This document shows, piece by piece, positions 49,422-58,552 of a DNA stretch of 64,000 nucleotides (within the stretch, counting starts at the first letter, position 1; each line of letters begins with the position of its first letter). Source of the DNA: Kineococcus endophyticus (GTDB taxonomy: Bacteria > Actinomycetota > Actinomycetes > Actinomycetales > Kineococcaceae). The DNA is taken from assembly GCF_040796495.1 (NCBI RefSeq), contig NZ_JBFNQN010000002.1, positions 186,001 through 250,000 of the forward strand, in the 5' to 3' direction. The notes under the pieces are model-generated. The model saw only the letters and a list, made by a program, of their open reading frames with translations. It did no database searches and had not been told where the DNA came from. The translations under genes were made by a program, and so were the position numbers.

Positions 49422-50660
49422 GTGTTGCGCTGGCTGACCTCAGGTGAATCGCACGGCCCCGCGCTGGCGGGCATCCTCGAAGGCCTCCCCGCCGGGGTCG
49501 AGGTCGACAGCGCGCAGATCCGCCAGGCGCTCGCGCGCCGCCGCCTCGGCCACGGCCGCGGCGCCCGGATGAACTTCGAGCAGGACGAGCTCGAGGTCAT
49601 CGGCGGCATCCGGCACGGCCGCACCCAGGGCGGGCCGATCGCCCTGCGCATCGGCAACAGCGAGTGGCCCCGCTGGCAGGAGGTCATGGCCGCCGACCCG
49701 GCCGACGCCGACGGCCGCCGCTACGACGAGCCCGGCCGCATCCCGGCCCGCGGCCGCGCCGCCGCGCTGACCCGTCCCCGCCCCGGGCACGCGGACCTGA
49801 CCGGGATGCAGAAGTACGGCTTCCCCGACGCCCGTCCCGTGCTCGAACGCGCCTCGGCCCGCGAGACCGCGACACGCGTGGCGCTGGGCGAGGTGGCCCG
49901 TGCCTTCCTGGCCCAGACGGTCGGCGCGGAGGTCCTGTCCCACGTCGTGTCCATCGGCACCCAGGCGGTCGCCGAGGGCACCGTCCCCGCGCGCGGGCAG
50001 CGCGACGCCGTCGACGCCGACCCGGTCCGCTGCGCCGACCCCGAGGCGAGCGCCCGGATGGTGGCCGAGATCGACACCGCCCACGGCGAGGGCGACACCC
50101 TCGGCGGCGTCGTCGAGGTCGTCGTCCACGACCTGCCGCCGGGCCTGGGGTCCTACGTCCACTGGGACCGCAAGCTCGACGCACGCCTGGCCGCGGCCCT
50201 CATGGGCATCCAGGCCATCAAGGGCGTCGAGGTCGGTGACGGTTTCGAGACGGCCCGCCGTCGGGGTTCGCAGGCGCACGACGAGATCGAGCGCGTCGAC
50301 GGCGGCGAGGGGACCGAGGGTTTCACCGTCCGGCGCCGCACCGACCGCGCGGGCGGCCTCGAGGGCGGCATGACGAACGGCGAGGTGCTCCGCGTCCGCG
50401 CCGCCATGAAACCCATCTCGACGGTCCCCCGCGCGCTCGACACCGTGGACACCGCGTCCGGCGGTGCGGCGCAGGCGATCGCGCAGCGTTCGGACGTGTG
50501 CGCGGTCCCGGCCGCGGGGGTGGTGGCCGAGGCCATGGTCGCCCTCGTGCTCGCCGACGCCGTCGTGGAGAAGTTCGGCGGGGACAACGTCGAGCAGGTC
50601 CGAGCGAACGTCCGCAGCTACCTCGACTCCCTCGAGGTCAAGGTCGCCCCGACGCCCTGA
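49422..50660 (+). CDS. aroC: Chorismate synthase
   Basis: The 412-residue FMN-dependent enzyme turns EPSP into chorismate, the last shared step of aromatic amino-acid synthesis. Signatures are [58 protein letters not shown] and [29 protein letters not shown] at 49422 is the start, matching the usual N-terminus ([11 protein letters not shown]). Upstream in-frame sequence is antisense to the adhesin promoter region. Confidence 0.96.
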   Translation: MLRWLTSGESHGPALAGILEGLPAGVEVDSAQIRQALARRRLGHGRGARMNFEQDELEVIGGIRHGRTQGGPIALRIGNSEWPRWQEVMAADPADADGRRYDEPGRIPARGRAAALTRPRPGHADLTGMQKYGFPDARPVLERASARETATRVALGEVARAFLAQTVGAEVLSHVVSIGTQAVAEGTVPARGQRDAVDADPVRCADPEASARMVAEIDTAHGEGDTLGGVVEVVVHDLPPGLGSYVHWDRKLDARLAAALMGIQAIKGVEVGDGFETARRRGSQAHDEIERVDGGEGTEGFTVRRRTDRAGGLEGGMTNGEVLRVRAAMKPISTVPRALDTVDTASGGAAQAIAQRSDVCAVPAAGVVAEAMVALVLADAVVEKFGGDNVEQVRANVRSYLDSLEVKVAPTP

Positions 50661-50661
50661 T

Positions 50662-50676
50662 CCCCTCCGCGAGGGG
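50662..50676. terminator. Short hairpin downstream of aroC
   Basis: CCCCTC and GAGGGG with a CGC loop, immediately after the aroC stop and before the convergent cardiolipin synthase end. Confidence 0.45.
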
Positions 50677-50684
50677 TGCGGGAG

Positions 50685-52139
50685 TCACTGCAGCGCAGCG
50701 GTCAGGCGCATGACGTTGTCGACGTAGCGCTGCCGGAACGGCCGGCGCGCCCACTCCTGGGCGGTCAGTTCCACCGACCGTGCGCGGTAGTCGTCGACGA
50801 CGGCGGCCAGGTCGGCGACGAACCTCGGTTCGAGGCCGAGCAACGAGACCTCGTAGTCGAGGTTGAAGGAGCGGATGTCCATGTTGCTGGACCCGATGAC
50901 CGCCCGTTCGCCGTCCACCACGAGCACCTTGGCGTGCAGCACGGCGGGGGCGGGCAGCTGGTGGATCCGCACCCCGGCGCGCAGCAGCGAGGAGTAGTAG
51001 GACCGCTGGGCGTGGTGGACCATGAACTGGTCGGCCTTCTCCGAGACGAACAGTTCCACCTCGACCCCGCGGTAGGACGCCGTCGTGATCGCCTGTTCCA
51101 GGCCCTCGTCGGGGACGAAGTACGGGCTGACGATGGAGACCTTCCGCGTCGCGGCGTGGATGAGCGAGCAGAACATCCGCAGGTTCGGTTCCGTCGGGTA
51201 GCCCGGCCCCGACGGCACCACCTGGAACGCGCCGCTGGAACCCCCGGGGGAACTCTGCTCGGCCGCGGAGGCCACCTCCGTGAGGACCTCGCTGGTCTCG
51301 GCGAACCAGTCGGTCGCGAACACCTCCTCCAGGGACTGCACGACCGCGCCGGTGAGTTCCACGTTGAGGTCGACCCAGCGTCGGCCCGCGCGGACGTGCC
51401 GGGGTTTCAGGTACCCGGGGTCGATGAGGTTCTGCGATCCGACGAAACCCGTGCGGCGGTCCACCACCACGAGCTTGCGGTGGTTGCGCAGGTCCGGCCG
51501 GCGCCACCGACGGCGCAACGGGTCGATGGGCATCATGCGGTGCCACTCCACCCCGTCCGCGGTGAGGCGCTCGTTCATCCGCGGGTGCCCCGGGTACCCC
51601 CGGGCGCCGAGGTGGTCGTAGAGGAACCGCACGCGCACCCCCCGGGCCACCGCGCGCCGCAGGGCGTCGAAGAACGGTTCCGTCGTCGCGTCCAGCGCGG
51701 CGATGTAGAACTCCACGTGCACGGTGTGCTCGGCGCGGTCGACGGCGCGCACCAGCGCGGGCACGAACTCGTCCTCGGCCAGCAGGTTCCGGTGGTCCCC
51801 CACGACGCACGGCAGGTAGGTCAGCCGGCGGTTGAGCCCGAGCAGGCTGCGCAGGTGCTCGTCCACGACGACGCCCTCGGGGATCAGGGGCATGTCCACG
51901 ACGCTGTCGGCGATGACCTGGTTCGTGAGCTGCTGCACGTGGTGGCGGCGACCCGCGACGTACGGGCTGCCCAGCAGCAGGAACAGCGGGAGCCCCACGA
52001 CGGGCAGGAAGAGGATGAGCAGCAGCCAGGCCGAGGAGGACCCGGGCCGTCGGTCCTCCGGGACCGTCCCGATCGCCCACACCTTCACGGCGTAGTCGAC
52101 GACGACGAGCAGTTCGCTCAGGACGGCGATCGTGGTCAC
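50685..52139 (-). CDS. cls: Cardiolipin synthase (phospholipase D family)
   Basis: The 484-residue product has two N-terminal helices (residues 5-60) and two HKD catalytic motifs: NHRKLVVVDRRTGFVGSQN and LHAKVLVVDGERAVIGSSN. The SSN(M)DIRSFNLDYE segment after the second HKD is typical of bacterial cardiolipin synthases. It is membrane-bound and condenses phosphatidylglycerol. GTG 52139 is the start. TetR lies just upstream, 7 bases away. Confidence 0.92.
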   Translation of the reverse strand: MTTIAVLSELLVVVDYAVKVWAIGTVPEDRRPGSSSAWLLLILFLPVVGLPLFLLLGSPYVAGRRHHVQQLTNQVIADSVVDMPLIPEGVVVDEHLRSLLGLNRRLTYLPCVVGDHRNLLAEDEFVPALVRAVDRAEHTVHVEFYIAALDATTEPFFDALRRAVARGVRVRFLYDHLGARGYPGHPRMNERLTADGVEWHRMMPIDPLRRRWRRPDLRNHRKLVVVDRRTGFVGSQNLIDPGYLKPRHVRAGRRWVDLNVELTGAVVQSLEEVFATDWFAETSEVLTEVASAAEQSSPGGSSGAFQVVPSGPGYPTEPNLRMFCSLIHAATRKVSIVSPYFVPDEGLEQAITTASYRGVEVELFVSEKADQFMVHHAQRSYYSSLLRAGVRIHQLPAPAVLHAKVLVVDGERAVIGSSNMDIRSFNLDYEVSLLGLEPRFVADLAAVVDDYRARSVELTAQEWARRPFRQRYVDNVMRLTAALQ

Positions 52140-52146
52140 GGCCGGC

Positions 52147-52731
52147 TCACGCGCGCGAGGCCCGACGCGGCAGCAGCGAACGGCGTCCGGTCCCCAGCAG
52201 CATCCGGCGCAGGTCCTCGTCGGGGATGTCGCGGCACGACGCGTCGCCCAGCGGACCCACGAGACCGGACAGGAAGAACACCACCGCGACCCGGCGCTCG
52301 GCGTCGGCGTCGGGACCGGCCAGCAGTTCCCGCAACTCGTCCCCGATCTCGCGCATGCGGGGGTAGTGCTCCTGCAGGTGCGCGATGACGGGGTCCACCG
52401 CGGCGACGACGTACAGGCGGCGGACGTCGACGATGAGGTCGACGAGGCCCTCGAGCAGCACCTCGACCTGGGCCCGGCGACCGCGCCGCGCCCGGGCGGC
52501 CTCGACGACGTCGGACACGCGGTCGAGGAACGGGGCGACGACGCCCACGACGAGTTCGTCCTTGGTCCGGTAGTGGTAGTAGACGGCCGCCTTGGTGACC
52601 CCGACCTCGTCGGCGATCATCTGCAGCGACGTCCCGCTGACCCCGTGCTCGGAGAACAACCGGAGCGCCGCCTCGTGCAACCGCTGCCGCCCCGGCCCGG
52701 CGGGCCGAGCCTCGCCGGCCGTCGTCGTCAT
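52147..52731 (-). CDS. TetR-family regulator divergent from the MMPL gene
   Basis: The 194-residue product has a TetR HTH domain (QRLHEAALRLFSEHGVSGTSLQMIADEVGVTKAAVYYHYRTKDEL) and a helical effector domain. ATG 52731 is used; the longer frame upstream is not supported. It is divergent from the MMPL transporter, with a CTAG-ended palindrome between. It is followed by cls on the same strand. Confidence 0.92.
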   Translation of the reverse strand: MTTTAGEARPAGPGRQRLHEAALRLFSEHGVSGTSLQMIADEVGVTKAAVYYHYRTKDELVVGVVAPFLDRVSDVVEAARARRGRRAQVEVLLEGLVDLIVDVRRLYVVAAVDPVIAHLQEHYPRMREIGDELRELLAGPDADAERRVAVVFFLSGLVGPLGDASCRDIPDEDLRRMLLGTGRRSLLPRRASRA

Positions 52732-52834
52732 GGGTCTCCTCGCTCGTGGCTGCGCGCCCGGTGGGAGAACTGTATCCGTGGCCGTCGGCACCGCCCGCGG
52801 TACGACTTCCGGAGGACGTCGGGGGCCCTCGGTA

Positions 52835-52850
52835 CTAGCCGATCGACTAG
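52835..52850. promoter_or_regulatory. CTAG-type palindrome between tetR and the MMPL gene
   Basis: CTAGCCGATCGACTAG is symmetric except for one pair. It lies about 115 bases from each of the divergent starts, and CTAG is otherwise rare here. It is the likely operator of the TetR protein. Confidence 0.65.
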
Positions 52851-52966
52851 CGCGAACCGTTGGCGACACCCCGGTCGCCGGGGTACCGTCGACGAGCCGA
52901 ACAGCACGTTCCTCGTCGCCACCGGAGCCGACGGACCCCTCCACGCCTCCCCAAGGAGCCCGCCCG

Positions 52967-55900
52967 ATGGCCACGCTGCTCTACCGACTCGGGCGGTTCA
53001 GCGCCCGTCGCCACTGGCTGGTGCTCGCCGTGTGGGCGGCGCTCGTGGCCGCGCTGGCGGCGCTGGCGTTCGGCCTGAACCAGACGGCCGCCAAGGACAC
53101 CAGCTTCTCGATCCCCGGGACCCAGGCCAGCGACGGCCTGGACCTGCTGGAGCAGAAGTTCGCCAGCGGCGCGAACAACGCCACCGCGACCGTGGTCTTC
53201 CAGGCGCCGCAGGGTCAGACGCTGACGGCCGCGAACGCGACGGTCGTGCAGGACGTCGTGGCCGAGGTCGGCCGTCTCGACGGGATCGCGTCGGTCACCG
53301 ACCCGTTCGCCCAGCAGAGCCCGATGGTCTCGCGCGACGGCCGCATCGCCGCGGCCCGCGTCACCTTCGACGGGACGGTCGGCGACGTCACCGCGGCGCA
53401 GGCCGACGCGCTCGAACGGGTGGCCGACCGCACGGTCGACGGCGTCCGCGTCGAGGTGACCTCACAGGTCCAGCAGACCGAGGCCGGGCACACCAGCGAG
53501 GCCATTGGCGTCGCCGTCGCGGCCCTCGTGCTGGTCCTGACCTACGGCTCGCTCGCGGCCGCCGGCGCGAACCTGCTGACGGCGGGCCTGGGCGTCGGCG
53601 CGGGCTTCCTCGGCATCACGGCCCTCGGCAAGGTCGTCTCCCTGTCGACGACGACCCCCGCCCTGGCCGGGATGCTCGGCCTCGCGGTCGGCATCGACTA
53701 CGCCCTCTTCGTCTTCGCCCGCACCCGGACCGAGCTGCGGCGCGGAGAGGAGCTCGACCTCGCGATCGCCAAGGCCACCGGCACGGCCGGGACGGCGGTG
53801 GTCTTCGCCGGCACCACCGTGATCATCGCGCTCGTCGGCCTGTCGGTCGTGAACATCCCCTTCCTGACCCAGATGGGGCTGGCCGCCGCGGCGACGGTCG
53901 CGATCGCCGTGCTCGTCGCCCTCACGGCGGTGCCCGCGTTCCTCAAGGTCCTCGGGATGCGCGTCCTGCCGAAGAAGGAGCGCGGCCGCGACCGTGCCGG
54001 TCTGCGGGCTGTCGCCGACAGCGACGACTCGTTGGTCGACAGGGCCACGGTCGACCTCGCCGGCCGCGGGTTCCTCGGCCGCTGGGTGCGCGGGGTCACG
54101 GCCCACCCGGTGATCGCCCTGCTGCTGGCGGTCGTGGCCGTCGGCGCCGTCGCGATCCCCGTCGCCTCGATGCGCACGGCGCTGCCGTCGGCCGAGAACG
54201 CCGACCCCGCGACGTCCCAGCGGCAGGCGTACGACCTGCTCGTCGAGGGCTTCGGCCCCGGCTCCCAGTCCACCCTGCTGGTCCTCGTCGACGGCACGGA
54301 CGCCTCCGCCGTCGCGACCGCGGCCGGGCAGGTGGCCACGACCGTCCAGGGCCTGCCGGACGTCGCCGCCGTCGTGCCGGCCGTCCCGTCCCAGGACGGC
54401 ACCGCGCAGCTCATCACGGTCGTCCCCGCCTCGGGCCCGACCGACGAGAAGACGAGCGACCTGGTGCGCGCCATCCGGTCCGCGACCGGCGACACGTCGG
54501 GCGCGAGCGTCCTCGTCACCGGTCAGACGGCCCTCGACATCGACGTCACGGACGCGCTCAACGACGCCCTGCCCGTCTACATCGCGATCATCGTCGTGCT
54601 CGCGCTGTTCCTGCTCATCATGCTGTTCCGCTCGCTCGCGGTGCCGCTGCTGGCGACGGTCGGGTTCCTGCTCTCCCTGGGCGCCTCGCTGGGGTCCGTC
54701 GTCGCGATCTACCAGTGGGGCTGGCTGTCCGACGTCTTCCAGGTCGCCCAGCCCGGACCCCTGCTGAGCTTCATGCCGGTGCTGGTCGTCGGGATCCTGT
54801 TCGGGCTCGCGATGGACTACCAGATGTTCCTCGTGTCGGCGATCCACGAGCAGCACGCCCACGGCCGCAGCCCGAAGGACGCGGTGCTGGCGGGGTTCCG
54901 CCGCTCGGCTCCCGTCGTCGTGGCCGCCGCGCTCATCATGTCGGGCGTCTTCGTCGGGTTCGCCACGAGCGGGGACCAGATCATCGGGTCCATCGGCATG
55001 GCCCTGACGGTCGGCGTCCTCGCCGACGCCCTCGTCGTCCGCATGGTGATCATGCCCGCGGCGTTGACTCTGCTGGGCCGGGCCGCGTGGTGGATGCCGC
55101 GCTGGATGAGCCGGCTCGTGCCGAACGTCGACGCCGAGGGCCGAGGCCTGGAGGCCATGCTCGCCCGCGAGGCCGGCGGGACCACCGCGATCGCCTCGGG
55201 CACGGGCGAGGCCGCCGCGCCCGCCACCCCCGAGGTCCCGACCCCGCGCGAGGAACGCCGGCACCCCGAGGACGCCCCGGACGGTCCTCCGCACGGCCTG
55301 CCGGCCGAGCAGCGGGTGGAGCGGGTCCTCCTCGACCTGCCGCTCGGCGTCGTGGGCCTCGTGCGGGACCCGGCGGGACGACCGCTGGCGGGCGCCGTGC
55401 TCACCGTCACCGACCACTCCGGACGGCAGCTCGCGCGCACGGCCGCCGACGAGGTGGGGTTCTTCTCGCTGCCGCTGGAGGCCGGCGGGACGTTCGTCCT
55501 CATCGTCGCCGCGGCCGACGCCCGCCCCGTCGCGCACCTCGTGCCCGTCGCCGGGCGGACCGTCCGGCACGACGTGCGCCTCGTCGGCAGCGCTGCGCTG
55601 CACGGGGTCCTGCGCAGCGCGGACGGCCCGGTCGCCGGAGCGGTCATCACGCTGCTGGACGTGCAGGGCGCCGTCGTCGCCACCACCCGGACCGACGAGG
55701 GCGGCCGGTACCGCATCGCCGACCTCGTCGCCGGCAGCTACGTCCTGTCCGTGCTGTCGTCGAGCTTCCGCCCCGTCGCCCAGACCCTCGAGGTCGACCA
55801 CGGTGGGGACGTCGAGCTGGACGTGACGCTGAGCGCGGGCGGGCGACTCGTGGGGACGGTCGGCACGGGCGACGGCTCCCCCGTCGCCGAGGCGTCCGTG

Positions 55901-56122
55901 ACGCTCGTCGACGAGGGCGGGTCGGTGGTCGACACCGCGACGACGGACGTGGACGGCACGTTTGCCTTCGACGACCTCACCCGCGGCCGGTACACGCTCA
56001 CCGCGGCCGGCTTCCCGCCGGTGGCCACTCCGGTCGAGGTCGCCGACGGCGGGCACCGTGAGGTCGAGGTGCGCCTCGGCCAGGCCGTCCAGCACGACCC
56101 GGACGAGGCCGCCCGCTCCTGA
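52967..56122 (+). CDS. MMPL/RND-family transporter fused to three carboxypeptidase-regulatory-like domains
   Basis: The 1051-residue product has an MMPL core (residues 1-720): an N-terminal helix, a soluble domain (about 40-190), helices with LGLAVGIDYALFVFARTR, a second soluble domain and ILFGLAMDYQMFLVSAIHE with the conserved Asp-Tyr pairs. After helix 12 come an acidic linker and three CarboxypepD_reg-like beta domains (about 790-870, 872-955 and 960-1035), each with the pattern (V)RDPAGxPLAGA...F.L..L..G.Y.L. In the usual topology this tail is cytosolic, where such domains are unexpected. It is probably regulated by the divergent TetR. Confidence 0.9.
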   Translation: MATLLYRLGRFSARRHWLVLAVWAALVAALAALAFGLNQTAAKDTSFSIPGTQASDGLDLLEQKFASGANNATATVVFQAPQGQTLTAANATVVQDVVAEVGRLDGIASVTDPFAQQSPMVSRDGRIAAARVTFDGTVGDVTAAQADALERVADRTVDGVRVEVTSQVQQTEAGHTSEAIGVAVAALVLVLTYGSLAAAGANLLTAGLGVGAGFLGITALGKVVSLSTTTPALAGMLGLAVGIDYALFVFARTRTELRRGEELDLAIAKATGTAGTAVVFAGTTVIIALVGLSVVNIPFLTQMGLAAAATVAIAVLVALTAVPAFLKVLGMRVLPKKERGRDRAGLRAVADSDDSLVDRATVDLAGRGFLGRWVRGVTAHPVIALLLAVVAVGAVAIPVASMRTALPSAENADPATSQRQAYDLLVEGFGPGSQSTLLVLVDGTDASAVATAAGQVATTVQGLPDVAAVVPAVPSQDGTAQLITVVPASGPTDEKTSDLVRAIRSATGDTSGASVLVTGQTALDIDVTDALNDALPVYIAIIVVLALFLLIMLFRSLAVPLLATVGFLLSLGASLGSVVAIYQWGWLSDVFQVAQPGPLLSFMPVLVVGILFGLAMDYQMFLVSAIHEQHAHGRSPKDAVLAGFRRSAPVVVAAALIMSGVFVGFATSGDQIIGSIGMALTVGVLADALVVRMVIMPAALTLLGRAAWWMPRWMSRLVPNVDAEGRGLEAMLAREAGGTTAIASGTGEAAAPATPEVPTPREERRHPEDAPDGPPHGLPAEQRVERVLLDLPLGVVGLVRDPAGRPLAGAVLTVTDHSGRQLARTAADEVGFFSLPLEAGGTFVLIVAAADARPVAHLVPVAGRTVRHDVRLVGSAALHGVLRSADGPVAGAVITLLDVQGAVVATTRTDEGGRYRIADLVAGSYVLSVLSSSFRPVAQTLEVDHGGDVELDVTLSAGGRLVGTVGTGDGSPVAEASVTLVDEGGSVVDTATTDVDGTFAFDDLTRGRYTLTAAGFPPVATPVEVADGGHREVEVRLGQAVQHDPDEAARS

Positions 56123-56139
56123 CCCACCCACGCCCCCGT

Positions 56140-56196
56140 GGAAAACACTCCTTCCGCCCTTGAGAGGCCGTCCTGAGGGCGGAAAGAGTGTTTTCC
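56140..56196. terminator. Long hairpin downstream of the MMPL gene
   Basis: Arms of 21 bases (56140-56160 and 56176-56196) pair with one mismatch round a 15-base loop. The outer end is GGAAAACACTC/GAGTGTTTTCC. It could terminate MMPL transcription or be a mobile inverted repeat. It is much longer than other terminators in the window. Confidence 0.55.
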
Positions 56197-56204
56197 GCCC
56201 CTCC

Positions 56205-56242
56205 TGAACCCAGGGTTGACAGTCTCGTCAACCCTGGGTTCA
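56205..56242. promoter_or_regulatory. Double AACCCWGGGTT operator before the HTH gene
   Basis: A perfect 16+6+16 inverted repeat spans 56205-56242. Each arm holds its own palindrome: AACCCAGGGTT at 56207-56217 and AACCCTGGGTT at 56230-56240. The centres are 23 bp apart, about two helical turns. It lies 8 bases upstream of the HTH gene, so that protein could bind as a pair and repress itself. Confidence 0.65.
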
Positions 56243-56250
56243 CTGCTGCC

Positions 56251-56658
56251 GTGGACGAGGTGCGCGAGGCGGTGCAGGGCGACGAGTGGTTCGCCGTGCT
56301 GACCCACCGACCGCCCTACGACCCGGCAGCCCCCGCCGTCGCCGACCGCCTGCAGCGGTGGACCTCCCCCGCCGTCGTGGCCGCCGCGCTGGCCGACCAC
56401 GGCGACGGCCTGCTGCGCCAGCTCGCGGGGCAGCCGACCGACCGCGACTGGGTCACCGACTGCGGTGGGCCGCTCGGGGCCGTCCTCGTGCTCGCAGAGG
56501 TCGATGCGGCGGCGTCCGTGCTGCGCTCCCACGTCGCGGCGGCGCGGGCCGGGCTGCTCGCCGACCTCGTGCAGGACCACAGCCTCGTGGAGCTCGCCGA
56601 CCTGCTGGGGGTCACCCGGCAGGCGCTGCACAAGACGTTGAAGAACCGCGGACTGTGA
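56251..56658 (+). CDS. Small HTH protein, probably autoregulated
   Basis: The 135-residue product has no recognised sensor domain. It ends with a helix-turn-helix (residues about 112-135: LVELADLLGVTRQALHKTLKNRGL). The N-terminal part (DEWFAVLTHRPPYDP...AADRLQRW) is acidic and helical. GTG at 56251 follows the double-palindrome site; GTG 56188 lies inside the hairpin and was rejected. The next gene begins 10 bases after its stop, so they may be co-transcribed. Confidence 0.75.
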   Translation: MDEVREAVQGDEWFAVLTHRPPYDPAAPAVADRLQRWTSPAVVAAALADHGDGLLRQLAGQPTDRDWVTDCGGPLGAVLVLAEVDAAASVLRSHVAAARAGLLADLVQDHSLVELADLLGVTRQALHKTLKNRGL

Positions 56659-56668
56659 GGGGACGTCG

Positions 56669-57269
56669 ATGACCCAGGAACTCACCCGGGCCGCCGGGAA
56701 CCACCCGCTGCGGACGCGGGGCGGGGCGGGCGCTGTACGCCGGCGCGCTCGCCTGCGACCTGGTGTGGCTGGTCCTGCTGTCCGTGGCCGCCACACCCCT
56801 GCTGTCCGACAGCTGGGGAGCCCAGCCGTGGCTCTTCTTCCCCGCCATCGCCCTGCAGCTCGCGAGCCGCGCACTGCGGCGGCGCGCCTGGTGGTACGTC
56901 CCGCTGCGCGACGCGGGTCGGGTGCCGGACCGCGTCGACACCGCGTTCTGGACGGTCTTCGCCGTCGTGGTCGTGGTCCTCACCCTGGTGGTCGTGCAGC
57001 AGCCCTCCTCGGAGGCGCAGGCGGGCGGGCTCTGGCCGCTGCTGCTGTTCACGACGGTCCCGATGTGGTTCTCCTGGAACGACAGGGACACCCCCGAACC
57101 CCCCGGACGCTGGGGGTCGCGGATCGCCCCGTGCAGCGTCGCCGCACTGGCCGTCCTGGTCCTCGGCGCCACTCACGGGCGGTTCGGCGTCACCACCGCG
57201 GTCGTCGCGGGCACGGTCATCGCCGCGGGAACCGTGGTGTCACTGGTGATCCGGCGCCAGCGGACCTGA
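56669..57269 (+). pseudogene. Membrane protein with an apparent frameshift
   Basis: The good ribosome site and ATG at 56669 start MTQELTRAAGNHPLRTRGG, then the coding frame changes within the G-rich run near 56715-56732. It continues as RALYAGALACDLVWLVLLSVAATPLLSD with four or five hydrophobic helices to 57269. A start at GTG 56763 gives a shorter open frame of 168 residues. The pattern suggests one extra base or two missing bases. It follows the HTH gene closely. The function is unknown. Confidence 0.55.
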
Positions 57270-57311
57270 AACCCCGGTGACAGCGGCGCCGCCCGTCCCT
57301 AGCGTGCCCGG

Positions 57312-58531
57312 GTGCCCGTCACCGTCCGCGCCACCACCCCCGCCGACCTCGACGTCTTCGTCGAGACCGTCCACGCCGCTTCGCGCGGTTCCCGGACACC
57401 CCCGAGGAGGACGGCAGCGGGGTGTTCTGGTCCGTCCTGGAGATGGACCGGAACCTCCTCGCCGTCACCGACGACGGCCGGCCCGTGGGCACGGCCGCGG
57501 GGTACTCGTTCGAGCTGACCCTCCCCGGCGGGGCCCGCGTCCCGACCACCGGGGTGACGAACGTCGGGGTCGTGCCCTCGCACCGGCGCCGCGGCACGGC
57601 GACCGCCCTGATGCGCCGGCAACTCGAGGACCTCCGCGCCCGCGGCGAGTGCGTCACCGTGCTGCTGGCGATGGAACCGACGATCTACCGGCGTTTCGGC
57701 TACGGGCCGGTCACCTTCAGCCGCCGGGTGGCGGTCACCCGGGCTCGGGCCGCGTTCGACGACCACCGGCTCGGACCGGCGGCCCGCGACGAGGGGACGG
57801 TCGAGGTCGTCCGCCGGCGGGACTGCGTCGCGGCTCTGGAGGAGGTCTACGAGCAGCACCGGCTCCACCACGTCGGGGCCCTGGACCGTCCTCACCGGTG
57901 GTGGGCCCGCGGCGCGGGGCACCCTCCGGTGTCGCGGGACCAGCGGTGGATCGGCCTGCACCGCACCGCCGACGGCCGGCCCGACGGCTACGTGAGCTAC
58001 GCCCTCGACGACGGCGTCCTCACCGTCGACGAGACGGTCACCACCGACGACGCGGTGCGCGAGGTCCTCGACCGGTTCGTCCTGGGTCACGACCTCGTGC
58101 GCGAGGTGGTGTTCCCGCAGGCCCCGACCGACCACCCGCTGCGCTGGCAGCTCCTCGACCACGACGCCGTCACCTCCAGCGGTGACGAACCCTGGCTGTG
58201 GGTCAGGGTCCTCGACGTCCCGGCCGCACTGCGGGCCCGCGGGTGGGCCGGGGACGGGACGCTCGTCCTGCAGGTCGAGGACCCGTTCCTCGGCGGGAGT
58301 TCGCGGTACGAGCTCACCGTGGTGGACGGGGCGGCGGAGTGCGCGACGACCGCGCGGGAACCCGACCTCGTCCTGGACGTCAGCGACCTCGGGAGCCTGT
58401 ACCTCGGCGGTGTGCCGCCCCGCGACCTCGTCCGCGCCGGGCGCATCCGGGCGCGCGACGAGGACGCGGTGGTGAGGGCCGAGCAGTTGTTCCGCACCGA
58501 CCGCGCCCCCTGGTCCCACCACGTCTTCTGA
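57312..58531 (+). pseudogene. Eis-like GNAT acetyltransferase with a one-base deletion
   Basis: The start GTG 57312 gives PVTVRATTPADLDVFVETVHAA, then the frame changes at about 57378-57380 and continues as FARFPDTPEEDGSGVFWSVLEMDRNL to the usual Eis ending RAEQLFRTDRAPWSHHVF at 58531. Corrected, the protein is about 406 residues, the family length, with VTNVGVVPSHRRRGTATALMRRQL as the GNAT acetyl-CoA loop and an Eis C-terminal sterol-carrier-like domain. As read, the N-terminus is out of frame; GTG-less starts at 57422 would lose the first strand. Confidence 0.7.
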
Positions 58532-58552
58532 CCGTGGCGCACCGCCGGGGTC

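Noticed and set aside
53462-56131. Minus-strand frame of 889 residues opposite the MMPL gene
   Set aside because: It is antisense to clear MMPL motifs and has shadow composition.
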